The notes under the pieces are model-generated. The model was not told where the DNA came from. It did not search any database and saw nothing but the letters and a program-made list of their open reading frames with translations. Both the position numbers and the translations under genes were made by a program. Below, piece by piece: positions 55,005 through 64,000 of a stretch of DNA of 64,000 nt (positions are counted from its first letter, which is position 1; every line of letters begins with the position of its first letter). The DNA comes from Teratosphaeria epicoccoides (lineage: Eukaryota; Ascomycota; Dothideomycetes; Mycosphaerellales; Teratosphaeriaceae): contig JADDMT010000064.1 of the NCBI GenBank assembly GCA_021401465.1, forward strand, positions 1 through 64,000, read 5' to 3'.

Positions 55005-58000
55005 TCATGCAACCACCATAGCTTGACCGGCCATCTCAGACGTCGGCTGAATCCTGTCGTTCATCTTATCATCGAGCTTCGTGTGCTTTGGTGCACTTGC
55101 CTTCTCGCCCTCCTCCTCTGCAACAGCCGTGGCATCACTGTCCTCGCCACCTTCAGAGACCACCTGACTGAGTATCCGGTTCTGCGGCTTGCGAAGATCC
55201 GATATATCCTCCTCACCGAGCTGCGAGACCTTGCATGCACTGTTTACAAGCCGAATATCTTCTTGCCCTTCCAATGGACCCCTCTGTTTCTTATACTCAG
55301 TATCTGGACCCGCGGATGAAGTATCAATGCCGTCGGCCGCGTCCGCCTTCTCATCCGCCGAATGGTGCTTTTGGTCCATCGGACTAGCTCTCGGTTTCTC
55401 GACCTCCCGCATTTCCATCTTGCGCTGCGCGAACAGATGCTTGAGATCGTGCCCTTTCTTTTTTTGCTCGAGCGTGCGGTGTGCAGTATTGACGTTCTCC
55501 AATGCGCCATTGGCATCCCACCGCTGCCTTTCTTTCGAGAATTTGTATTTCTTGATGATATTGCCACCATTATGGCCGTGCACATCATTTGCGGTCTCCC
55601 AAATGTCTTTGTACACTCGCCACCCTTCATCAACGCGCTCACGAATGCGGGCGAGTTGCTCACCGCGACCTTCCTTGCTCCCCTTCTCTAACGCCAGCCG
55701 ATCGGCTTGACCCTGAATGATCCTCGCCTTTCGGATGAAAGCTTTGGGCCCAGAACCATCCAATCTCTTTCCGGCGTATCTGATGATGCCTTTCCCGAAA
55801 TACGCTGGCGGCGCAACAACTGCATTCACATTCTTCAGCACAAATCCGCCGAGGCCCTTTCCGACACCTTTACCGAGTCCGCCGACTTTGGCAGGGATCG
55901 ATCCAGCATCGCGCCAGTCGCCTACGGGCTGCGTGACCAGACCGGTCCATCCGTCGTAGATGCCGTAAGCGAACTCCTTACCAGCAGCTTCGCATCCTGA
56001 TTTGAAGCCAGTAATACGCACCGGCTTGCGCACAGTAGCGTCACCCCAAAGACGTGGCGCGTTATGGAAGCCGCGTGCAATCGCAACATGCAAGTCGTTA
56101 GGCATAGTCAAAAGCGCGGCGCCGCTCTTCTTGAGGCCATAGCCGACATCCGCTGCAAGTGCCAGTGGCAAAGGCTCGGATGGAGTGGTAGAAGCCACCG
56201 AGGTAGTGGTTTGATTGGTCCCTTCCCTTATCACCTGCGGTCGTTGCGCCGCATCTTGCCCCGACTGTTCGGTGGCCACATTGTCTTTTGAGGTGCGTCT
56301 CACGCTCTGGCCCATGACGGCAGCTTTCGCGATTCGATGGCGTTCCCGTCGCTCTTCTCGCTGTCTGCGCTTGCGTGCGTGCTCTTCGTGTTTCTTGATG
56401 TGCTTGGCGATGCGCACAGGGACCATACCCATGCCCTCGCCAATATCGTACGCTGATGACTTGATCGCACCGACAGTACCGGTGACAGGCTCGCCAGGGC
56501 CGTCAAAGTCGTTCCACTCGAAGTGACGAATGAGCTTGAGGTCAGACCACTTGATCTTGTCCTTCTCATGGAGCAGTTCTGCTGCTAGTGCACTGAGTCT
56601 CAGGCTCGAGTGACGAAGCTGCCACACTGCAACGCGGTCTTCAAGAATGGAACATCGCATATTGTGTCGCCCCCCCAGAGGCAGGCTGCGATGGAATGAT
56701 TTGACTGCATTCTCAGCTCCGTCGCCTTCTTTGGCGATGCTGTCAGCAATCCTATGCACGTTTTTCTGTGCGTCCTCGGTGAGACACTGCTTGATGCCTT
56801 CTGCTAGTTTCTCCGCAGTCAACCTCTTGTACGGTACACACTCGTGCGCTCCTGCTTGGGCTCCTGCCACCATGGCCCCCCAGAAGGGTTGATCGCCAAA
56901 GAACGGCACAATCATGGTCGGCTTGCCACATTTGAGTCCGATAGCCGTGGTACCAGCGCCACCATGGTGAACAACTGCTTTGACACGCGGGAACAGCCAG
57001 TCGTGAGGTGTATTGCTAAGCATGAAGATATTGTCTGGAGTGTTGCTATGGTCAGATCCTAACCCACCCCAGCCCTTATTCACCAGTGCACGAACTCCAG
57101 CTAGTCTAGTCGCTTCGAATATCAGGTCTGTGAACGCAGTTGGGTCGTCGACTACAATGGATCCAAAGCCGATGTATACTGGTGGCTCGCCGGCATTGAG
57201 GAATTCTTCAAGGTCTCTGTCAGGCTTGAAGTTGCTGGCCAAGTCCAAGAACACAAAGCCAGCGATATCAATCTCTGGTCCCCAGTCTTTCGGCTTGGGC
57301 ACGAGGGACGGGCTCCACATGTAGGTGTACGGTACCTTCATCCTGTACAGCGCCCCGGGCGCCCAGAGCGAGCTCACAGGCTCCAGATTCAACGTGTTCT
57401 CTCGAAACTTGTTGACAATATCTCCAAGGCCTTGCCATGTCATCATCTCGACCAGCGGATAGGACATGAAATTGACGTAGCTCTCATCGACATTGCTCTT
57501 CTTCGGCTGCACATTTGCAAGTGGATGCGGGAACATCTGCGTTGGCGTATACGGAAATGTGAACATGATGTGAAGAGGTATACCCAGCTTCTCGGCAATA
57601 TGGACGTGCGCCATAGAAGGCGGATTGGCAATGATGGCATCTGCAACGAAAGGATGCTTCTCCGCCATCATCTTGACATTCTGCTTGTCGCCCTCATCGT
57701 CTGTTGCGTTGATGCAGGCGCGCCAGAAACCTTCGAACATCACAGCCATGGCATTTCGACGGCGTTTGATTTCGCCTTCGCGGATGGTCTGGAGGTTCGG
57801 AATCAGGCCTGGGTTCTTGACCATGAATGCCATCAACTCCGAAGGATCGCCACCAACGGAGAAGAATTCGAGACCTTGATCTTTCTGCACGAAGTCGCGG
57901 AACGTCGGATGGGTAGCGATCCTGACACGGTGACCCGCATTCTGTAGAATCTTGCCAATCTTTAAGAAGGGCTGTATATCGCCACGGCTGCCAATTACCA

Positions 58001-58937
58001 TGATGACGATGTTCAGCCAGGGCCTTTTCGGCTTAGAGTGCTGCGCAGATTCCATAAGACTTCCCACGTCTGACTTGAGTTGTTCATCATCCTGAGCCAC
58101 ACCCCCCTCAATCTGATCTTGCTCCTCCTCCTCCTGCTCCTGCACCCACCGATTCCGGTGCCGTCTGGGCACCTCCAGATGGTGCTTCAATGCCTGGCCC
58201 AAGGCTTTGGCTGCATATCCGCTGTTTGCCGTCTCCTTGATCGAAATATTCAAGCGTCCATCGCGCTTGCTCACTCGGCCTTTGCTACGCATATAGTCGT
58301 TGCCCACACTGAATCTTGAGTATGAACGACCTTGCTTAGCGTCTTTCTTCTGCTGCTCTCTGCCAGCAAAGTCGGTGGCATCTGTGCTTTTCGCTGGGTC
58401 GGCCGTCCGCTCCTTCTTCGACTTTCGGTACTTCATCTTAGGCGCCTCGTCCTCCGAAGAGCTGGAGCTATCGCTTGGCATTGGGTCGAAGGTGTAAGAG
58501 TAAGGACCCGTCCCCGTGTGCTCGTTGTTCCCGCCTGTGGCACTCCTCTTCAATCCGGCCAGCGCTGAACTCCGCCTCGTGATCGTTCTAGGCCGTATGA
58601 AATCTTCCGCAGGCGCTGTGAACATGCGTTTCGAAATTGGCTTGATCGGGCTGACGTTACCCAGAAAGTGACTCCCGCCAAGCTCTGCGTGCGTAGGTGA
58701 TGCTTCACTTTGCGCACCAAAATATGACCCTGCTTCTTCCTCCTCTATCTTCTGGTCTGCCGTCCCACTCGCCTTGCCAGGAGTCCTTGCGGCAGCATCG
58801 AGCCCTGTCGTTGGTGTTGCATAGTCGTCGAACTCGATCGCTGGTGGGACGTGCGTGGGGACGAGCGGACTGCCATCGTCTGCTGGTAGTATCCTCGGCA
58901 CAGACAATCTGCGTTCTCCTTCCCCTTCTGTCTCCAT
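55005..58937 (-). CDS. Sterol 3-beta-glucosyltransferase-like protein (GT1/GT28 fold)
   Basis: A single exon encodes 1310 residues. A disordered N-terminus of about 300 residues precedes a complete glycosyltransferase domain. The acceptor half starts near residue 308 with NIVIMVIGSRGDIQPFLKIG and has HVHIAEKLGIPLHIMFTFPY. The donor half has PPVYIGFGSIVVDDP and HHGGAGTTAIGLKCGKPT near 654, the UDP-sugar site of sterol glucosyltransferases. A further 500 residues, basic and helix-rich with a Gly/Lys segment (GKGLGGFVLKNVNAV), follow. No PH-GRAM module is evident, unlike Atg26. Such enzymes transfer glucose from UDP-glucose to ergosterol-like sterols at membranes. Confidence 0.88.
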   Translation of the reverse strand: METEGEGERRLSVPRILPADDGSPLVPTHVPPAIEFDDYATPTTGLDAAARTPGKASGTADQKIEEEEAGSYFGAQSEASPTHAELGGSHFLGNVSPIKPISKRMFTAPAEDFIRPRTITRRSSALAGLKRSATGGNNEHTGTGPYSYTFDPMPSDSSSSSEDEAPKMKYRKSKKERTADPAKSTDATDFAGREQQKKDAKQGRSYSRFSVGNDYMRSKGRVSKRDGRLNISIKETANSGYAAKALGQALKHHLEVPRRHRNRWVQEQEEEEQDQIEGGVAQDDEQLKSDVGSLMESAQHSKPKRPWLNIVIMVIGSRGDIQPFLKIGKILQNAGHRVRIATHPTFRDFVQKDQGLEFFSVGGDPSELMAFMVKNPGLIPNLQTIREGEIKRRRNAMAVMFEGFWRACINATDDEGDKQNVKMMAEKHPFVADAIIANPPSMAHVHIAEKLGIPLHIMFTFPYTPTQMFPHPLANVQPKKSNVDESYVNFMSYPLVEMMTWQGLGDIVNKFRENTLNLEPVSSLWAPGALYRMKVPYTYMWSPSLVPKPKDWGPEIDIAGFVFLDLASNFKPDRDLEEFLNAGEPPVYIGFGSIVVDDPTAFTDLIFEATRLAGVRALVNKGWGGLGSDHSNTPDNIFMLSNTPHDWLFPRVKAVVHHGGAGTTAIGLKCGKPTMIVPFFGDQPFWGAMVAGAQAGAHECVPYKRLTAEKLAEGIKQCLTEDAQKNVHRIADSIAKEGDGAENAVKSFHRSLPLGGRHNMRCSILEDRVAVWQLRHSSLRLSALAAELLHEKDKIKWSDLKLIRHFEWNDFDGPGEPVTGTVGAIKSSAYDIGEGMGMVPVRIAKHIKKHEEHARKRRQREERRERHRIAKAAVMGQSVRRTSKDNVATEQSGQDAAQRPQVIREGTNQTTTSVASTTPSEPLPLALAADVGYGLKKSGAALLTMPNDLHVAIARGFHNAPRLWGDATVRKPVRITGFKSGCEAAGKEFAYGIYDGWTGLVTQPVGDWRDAGSIPAKVGGLGKGVGKGLGGFVLKNVNAVVAPPAYFGKGIIRYAGKRLDGSGPKAFIRKARIIQGQADRLALEKGSKEGRGEQLARIRERVDEGWRVYKDIWETANDVHGHNGGNIIKKYKFSKERQRWDANGALENVNTAHRTLEQKKKGHDLKHLFAQRKMEMREVEKPRASPMDQKHHSADEKADAADGIDTSSAGPDTEYKKQRGPLEGQEDIRLVNSACKVSQLGEEDISDLRKPQNRILSQVVSEGGEDSDATAVAEEEGEKASAPKHTKLDDKMNDRIQPTSEMAGQAMVVA

Positions 58938-59806
58938 GGGGCTCCAGTTGCCTCCAGGTCTGCTACGCCTCTGAGACGCACACTGTCTCAGGTCCGCTGG
59001 TTGAGTACGCTATGGCACGCGATGGCGCCAGCGGTCCAGTTATTGATCGTGACCGAAGTTACGGGAACAATGAAAATCGCGGCGTTCTCTGATAAGGATA
59101 TGACATCAAACGAGCAGACAGGCGATAGATCGCTGTGGATAGTGGAACGACCCGGGCAGCAATGGATATCTGATTTGACCAGGACATAGCGATAAACTCT
59201 CGCAGACACAGGTCCACTGACGTCCTGATTACTACCGCCTCATAGGAGGGAGATGACCATGTGCGAGCCAGTCATTAGCTGGTAAGTGTCAGGCTAGGAG
59301 GTAGTCTGCCTGCTGGATCACAAATGCTCGGAAAGTATGGTTAACAGGAATGTGATGATGTCAGATTCGGCAGTTGGATCGACCTCGATGGTCATCGACG
59401 GCGCCATGCAGCAGCCGCGCAAGGCCGCCTCGCGCTTGCAGCAATTGATGGCATGGAGGTGAACAGGTGATCGAACGCGCCATCGCAGCATTCACTGAAC
59501 GACGAAGTGGGATACTGTTTGGAACGTTCATGATGATGATTGAAGTGTACACGAGGGTAAACATTATTGGAGTTTAGTCCAGGAAGCTCCCAAAGCTCTG
59601 TCTGCTGTCATCGCTGAATCGCAAGATCATAGCGCGCATGAATCCTTCATGTGCCACATCGTCAAAGCCTCATTCGAATCATCGTAACTGTTGTACACGA
59701 CTGGGACCTTCGACCAGGCTTGCGATACCACATGGGTATCGTATGCGCATGTGCTGCGCCACAAACAGCAAAATGTTCAGCTCTCCCTCTCTTGAGCATA
59801 CCCATC
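58938..59806. other. Intergenic, no gene seen
   Basis: Only short frames occur here. This is the upstream region of the glycosyltransferase and the 3' region of the MARVEL gene. Confidence 0.5.
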
Positions 59807-60436
59807 TTAAACCTGGCTCATCGCCGGCCCAGCGCGGCGGACGCCACCACGCGGTGAGCTGCTGCCGCCCATGCCGAGACCAGAGACGATGAGGCTGAAT
59901 GCGAAGGAGGCAAAGCCGAACCACAAGAACGCGGTGGAGGCCTGCGCCTCGCGGCAGGTCTCGGATGAGCCACGAGTGACGCGGTTACTGTTGACATAGT
60001 CCTGGGGATGGATGAGTAAATGTGGTCATCTTGTGTCAAGATTCAATGCGGTGGAACCAAGGAATACTTACGCTGTTCGAGCAGCTGTGTACGTGCAGCT
60101 CAGCCGCGGTCGCGACAGCACCACAGAACCAGAAAATGACGTTCAGCACGTCCAGTACGAGTGGCAGCACTGGGTGGATTGTGAACGACTCTTTGATCGA
60201 CGCAGGCAGCAGATAAAGTAGGGTCAACATGCCCCAGATTGACACGAATAGGTCGTAGTTGATGACGCTGCTGTTGGTGTGGCGCGCAATGATGTTGCCG
60301 GTAAGCGCCATGATCAGAAGCGCCCAAAGAAACTGCAGTCGCACTGTCAGTATAGGGATCAACAATATCGCAATTGTTGTTCTCGACGTACGGCCAAGCC
60401 CCTCATGGCCATGTTGACGACCTGCCAGAGACCCAT
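59807..60436 (-). CDS. MARVEL-domain membrane protein
   Basis: Exons 60436-60392, 60332-60072 and 60001-59807 give 166 residues; introns start GTACGT and GTAAGT and all junctions fall between codons. Four hydrophobic helices are visible: MGLWQVVNMAMRGLA/FLWALLIMAL, VSIWGMLTLLYLLPA, PLVLDVLNVIFWFCGAVATA, and TAFLWFGFASFAFSLIVSGL. The C-terminus is Gly/Ser/Arg-rich. This is the MARVEL layout of small fungal proteins related to Nce102/Fhn1, which help organise plasma-membrane domains (eisosomes/MCC). The precise subfamily is not clear. Start: ATG 60436, the only one giving a first membrane helix. Confidence 0.85.
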
Positions 60437-62040
60437 CGCGACGGGCTTTTAACTTTGTTAGGACAGCTTTGTATTCGATCTGCAATATATGCAATGGTCG
60501 CGTAGTTCAGGGGACAGTGGCGAGCTGATGGAGCGATGCGGCGGACGGGTCAAGAAATTGTCTGATGAAACAGACGCGTCCTTGGCTTGAACGGCAGAAG
60601 GAGTGGAGGCTTTTTTATGTAGCGCGTAGGTGACGTAGCTCCAGTCGTGCGATTCAAAGTTTTTGCGGAGACTCAGGTGCGTCATGCTCTCGCGGTGACG
60701 ATGGCAACCGTATGGCCACCTTATCAAGTTTGGCTGCAGCCGGCACGTGCGGTCTGGCGCATGTTTTAACCATAATCATCTGATCTCTCGATCGCGATCC
60801 TCTCTACATCTTCTGCAAGCTGTGCACGATTGTTGTTGGTCATTATTCTGCATCGTGCTGTTGCCAGTGCAATTTCTCGTGTCACCTCCGGACACATTAT
60901 TGCGCCAATAATGATTGACATGCATGGGGCGCCACGTGTGCCACATATTATTCCTTCCAACGTCCATCTTTGTTCGCGTCACTACAGTCTTTGCAGAGCA
61001 ACCTGCGTGATGAGATCTACATGTAGGTAGCCTGCTTCAGATGCGTAGACGCGGCGCGGAATATCATCCGTCGTGCCTTCCTGTTAGCGCTGCGGCTTAC
61101 AGGAATGAGAACGAGATGAGGTCACTTCTTGACTCTCCTCGTCGGCGCATCGTTACATTCAACGGGCACTCACATGTAGGTGTGCGTGCCTGCCCGTGTC
61201 ATCACTTCAGCTGCCGCGTGACCCCATACATCGCATCTCGAGATTGAATTCACTGCCGGCGGACACCCAGGAGCAGCCTGAGACATACATGAGATTGCTC
61301 ACCGACCGGAGGACGAGCAGGACATAGAGTCGAGCATGCTTCCGGATATTGGTCTGGCACTCTCACACAGGCCGTGGTGGGCAATGCGTGGCGGGGATCT
61401 CTCATGGCAGAAGACTTATCCTGTCGAATTGACGGTAGGCGGTCTTCAACGACATTACTGCTATTGGGGCAGCGACGAGGTGTCGATCTGCCCGCTATTT
61501 GTGCTTGTTATGACTAGGGCAGAAACGGCAGAGGGGCGATTCTTGTAACGCTGGCCATGATCTTGCATCCTTGCCCAAACCGCGTGTGCTTACCTACCTA
61601 TGTCCATACGTGACAAGGTCCCAACGGAATGTGTGTGTCCTAATCTCCGTTCACGATATGACACAACGAGCCATTGGCCAAAACCTATTTAGAAGCGTGC
61701 CCTGGGACATCTTACTTACTCACGGACGTAGGATAAGAATACATCATGCGCACTGTACTAACAATGCTCAGTGTGCCAAGCGGGTGACGAATGCAGTGCC
61801 AGCACTGTTCCAACTTTACATGGGCTCACTCGTTTGCTATCATCCGTCTCCACCAGTTCTGACATTATTGACCGACAGCGACGACCGCGACACGCCCTCC
61901 TTTGCACACTTCGCCATGGCAATGCTCACCAATGGCATGAATGTCAGTCGTGCTCCTTATAGACCTGGCTTAACTGCATCGATAACCCGACGTGATTACT
62001 CATTTGCAAGTCTCGATAGCTCATCCAGCTGAGCGGCTCG
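60437..62040. other. Intergenic, no gene seen
   Basis: Frames such as 61571-62032 (plus) lack recognisable coding character. A perfect short palindrome ATTATTG-CGC-CAATAAT lies near 60896-60912. Confidence 0.45.
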
Positions 62041-63711
62041 ATGGTCTCTTCGACGGTATGCAGTGTCCCTCTCGGTCACGACACCAGTCGATGCGTCGAG
62101 CTGCCGGAAGATAGCCCAGAATCTCAACCCAAGCCCGAGGGGGTGAAGCCACAATCGCCATCGCCGGTGCCCCGGTCCACATCACCAGGAAGCAGAAGCT
62201 CGTCTGTCAAGCGCTCTATGTGGCAGTGCGGTCTCAGAAGACTGCAAGCAACTTGGTTTAGCTTTGGTGGCAAGCAAGCTAACGGCGCATCTGTTCAAAA
62301 GAAAAAAGGCCGCCGGTTGCAGAAACGTCCCAAATCGACCCAGGACGACAGGGCGCACAAATCTGATATTCACGCGAATGGCGAAGGTCAAGGCCTAATA
62401 CGAGCGCACAGCTTGGACGTAGCGTCCAGTGCACAGCCGTGGCCGTCTGCCTCCAGAGCATCAAGCATCTTTGGCATTTCAGGCTTCGTCAACGATTTCG
62501 CCTATCAGGTCGAGCGTAGTTTCCTGTCGCCTCTGGAGGAGAGCATATACCGGCGCATGCTGCACATCACGAACGTTGCACGGCATGGATCGGTTCCCAA
62601 TTCCACTCTGCTGGTCCTCACGATGGACAGTGAGGATAGCGCCAGAGCTGCGGCCGCCATATGCCACACCATTCGTCCACTAGGCAGGTCTGATCGTGAG
62701 AAAATATATGTGGACCTGGAACGACTCTTGACCGAGGAGCAGAAGACAATGCTCAAACAATTTCTGTTCGACAACGTCGAGATCCGCAGTAATGGTCGTG
62801 ATAGCCGCTGTCCGACTCCTGACAGTGTGGCAGAACCTGTCTTGCGTCACACTCCCGCCAGACAATTGACCTACGGGTACGCCCCGAGGGCGAAATCTAG
62901 AGACGCTCTACTAAGTCGATCGAACACGGGCAGCAAAATACTGAGTCGAATCAAAGACAAGGGCCAAGTCCTGGATCGCGGTCGACCAGTTCCTCGCACA
63001 GCAGGCGATGACGGCTTCGTCTTTTCACACCGTGAAACTTCATATCCGTCTCTACCTATCCCATCGGCCTCAGAAACCGACTTCCGATCGCAACGGCTGA
63101 GCCTACGAGGCGGCGGGGACGAGAGTGCTCGGTCCAAGCTAGAGCGTGCAGCGATCTCAATTACTAGTTTGTGCCGACGAAGCATGACTAACCAATTCAT
63201 ATGTCCTCAGCGACTGGAAACCGGCGAGAGACCCAATGCTGCGTTGTGGTGGCTGGCTGGCGGACGGTTGAAGAAAGGGCACGAGCACTGGGGCGTGCCT
63301 ACCGCGACGACTTTGCGTGAGTGACGAGCGCTGGAGACGGAGAATCGTGAGCTTATTGGGTTCTGGGGTACCGTTTGTGGTGTGCGCGAGGTCAAGAGGA
63401 CAAGAGCTGGGTGTGAAGCTGCTTGTGAGAAGATTCAGAAGGGCATCGATCATGAGGATAATGGCGCATCAAGCGAGGAATCTCTGAAGGAGGTAGGTGC
63501 GGCGGAGAATGCCGCCGAGAAGGAAACTAGAACGGAAGAAGCTGCGTCAAAGGCAGGCACGAATGAGGATGAGCCCGAAGCTCATTCCGCCGCAGAGAAA
63601 GAACCAGCAGAAGAACAAGCCGGCGCAAATGAATCAGGAGAGAAGAACGATGCAGCTAAGAAGACTGCAGGGAAGAGCGAAGCAAGTAAGAAAAAAAGTC
63701 TGAGCGTATGA
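62041..63711 (+). CDS. Hypothetical protein with an in-frame TGA at 63322
   Basis: The first segment (62041-63324, 427 residues) has a Pro/Ser-rich start, a basic stretch, and a folded-looking core (IFGISGFVNDFAYQVERSFL, LEESIYRRMLHITNVARHG, LLVLTMDSEDSARAAAAICH). It ends …TTLRE-TGA. The same frame is then open for 128 more codons, with ALETENRELIGFWGTVCGVR and an Ala/Glu/Lys-rich helical tail, to TGA at 63709, with AATAAA at 63713. The stop context is TGA followed by C, which is prone to readthrough, and a TTLRE-x-RALETENREL helix would be seamless. No GT-AG pair near it removes the stop in frame. I do not recognise the protein. The product may be 427 or about 556 residues. Confidence 0.6.
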
Positions 63712-63787
63712 TAATAAAGGTATGACTTGCACTGCAGCGAATGCTTTTCAGATCGTGTACATAGGGTCCATATACAGCGTCTAACGT

Positions 63788-64000
63788 TTATATACTGATT
63801 GTCTTGAACACACCAAATCCACTTCCGCCTGTCGCCATGACGGCACCTGCTATCTGCGGGTGCCAATGGCATTCCTTGACCTGCTCCATATAATGCACGA
63901 AGAGCAATTGGGGTGGTACGTCTTTGACATCAGCGGTGTATCTCGACTCCTCGTCGTCCAACTCCACTGCCAGATCCCAGAGCGTGAGCGTGTTGTCGCC
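63788..64000 (-). CDS. RRB1: Ribosome assembly protein Rrb1 (GRWD1), C-terminal part
   Basis: The last 70 codons of a WD40 protein continue past the window edge. The sequence includes GDNTLTLWDLAVELDDEES, VPPQLLFVHYMEQVKECHWH and ATGGSGFGVFKTISI before TAA at 63790. This closely matches the conserved end of fungal Rrb1. Rrb1 is a nuclear chaperone that binds ribosomal protein L3 and delivers it to pre-60S particles. The reading frame is open at the right edge of the window. Confidence 0.85.
   Translation of the reverse strand, partial: GDNTLTLWDLAVELDDEESRYTADVKDVPPQLLFVHYMEQVKECHWHPQIAGAVMATGGSGFGVFKTISI

Noticed and set aside
61571..62032. 153-codon plus-strand frame as a gene
   Set aside because: No domain, unusual composition, and it runs directly into the leader of the next gene.

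Overview
The window is nuclear DNA of a filamentous ascomycete (Pezizomycotina, probably Dothideomycetes). Evidence: compact genes with short GTAAGT/GTGAGT...AG introns on both strands, a three-zinc-finger PacC/Rim101 regulator, an asco-laccase ending in DSGV, and DUF6590, MAPEG, MARVEL and Sec39 genes of the kind found in this group. No mobile-element enzyme, CRISPR array, rRNA or tRNA was recognised.

Layout. 0-1.4 kb: a DUF1295 membrane reductase-like gene behind a very G-rich tract. 1.5-11.7 kb: a gene graveyard holding two DUF6590 remnants, an intradiol-dioxygenase fragment, a heavily broken berberine-bridge-type FAD oxidase, and three copies (A, B, C) of an unrecognised coiled-coil family, of which only A is nearly intact. 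11.9-19 kb: a frame-broken hypothetical, a secreted or membrane protein with KR-spaced 25-residue repeats (13.1-14.1 kb), mitochondrial IF3, an MFS transporter and an O-methyltransferase. 19.4-25.7 kb: core genes DRG1/RBG1, SEC39 and an interrupted TFIIE-beta. 25.7-29.9 kb: gene-poor, partly AT-rich. 29.9-36.4 kb: MAPEG protein, laccase, small secreted protein, NCS2/CTU2. 37.2-53.9 kb: NHA1 Na+/H+ antiporter, a Dma-type FHA-RING E3 ligase, alpha-MPP, PacC, and a 1469-residue acidic protein. 55-64 kb: a sterol-glucosyltransferase-like protein, a MARVEL protein, a hypothetical gene with an in-frame TGA, and the 3' end of RRB1.

How they fit together. Most genes are unrelated housekeeping loci. 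One coherent theme is ambient pH and salt: PacC and the NHA1 antiporter lie 5 kb apart, the pacC upstream region carries at least six GCCARG (PacC-site) hexamers in about 450 bp, and NHA1 has two. A second possible theme is the repeat precursor at 13.1-14.1 kb, a candidate Kex2-processed repeat protein, with a transporter and an O-methyltransferase within 5 kb; this resembles the parts list of fungal ribosomal-peptide clusters, but a UstY-type oxidase is not seen and the precursor carries a membrane anchor, so the link is only a hypothesis.

Caution: several reading frames break at short G or C runs, including in genes expected to be essential (SEC39, TFIIE-beta). Indel errors in the assembly, or real decay of a redundant copy, must be separated before the pseudogene calls are trusted. 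Exon limits were worked out by eye and may be off by a few bases.
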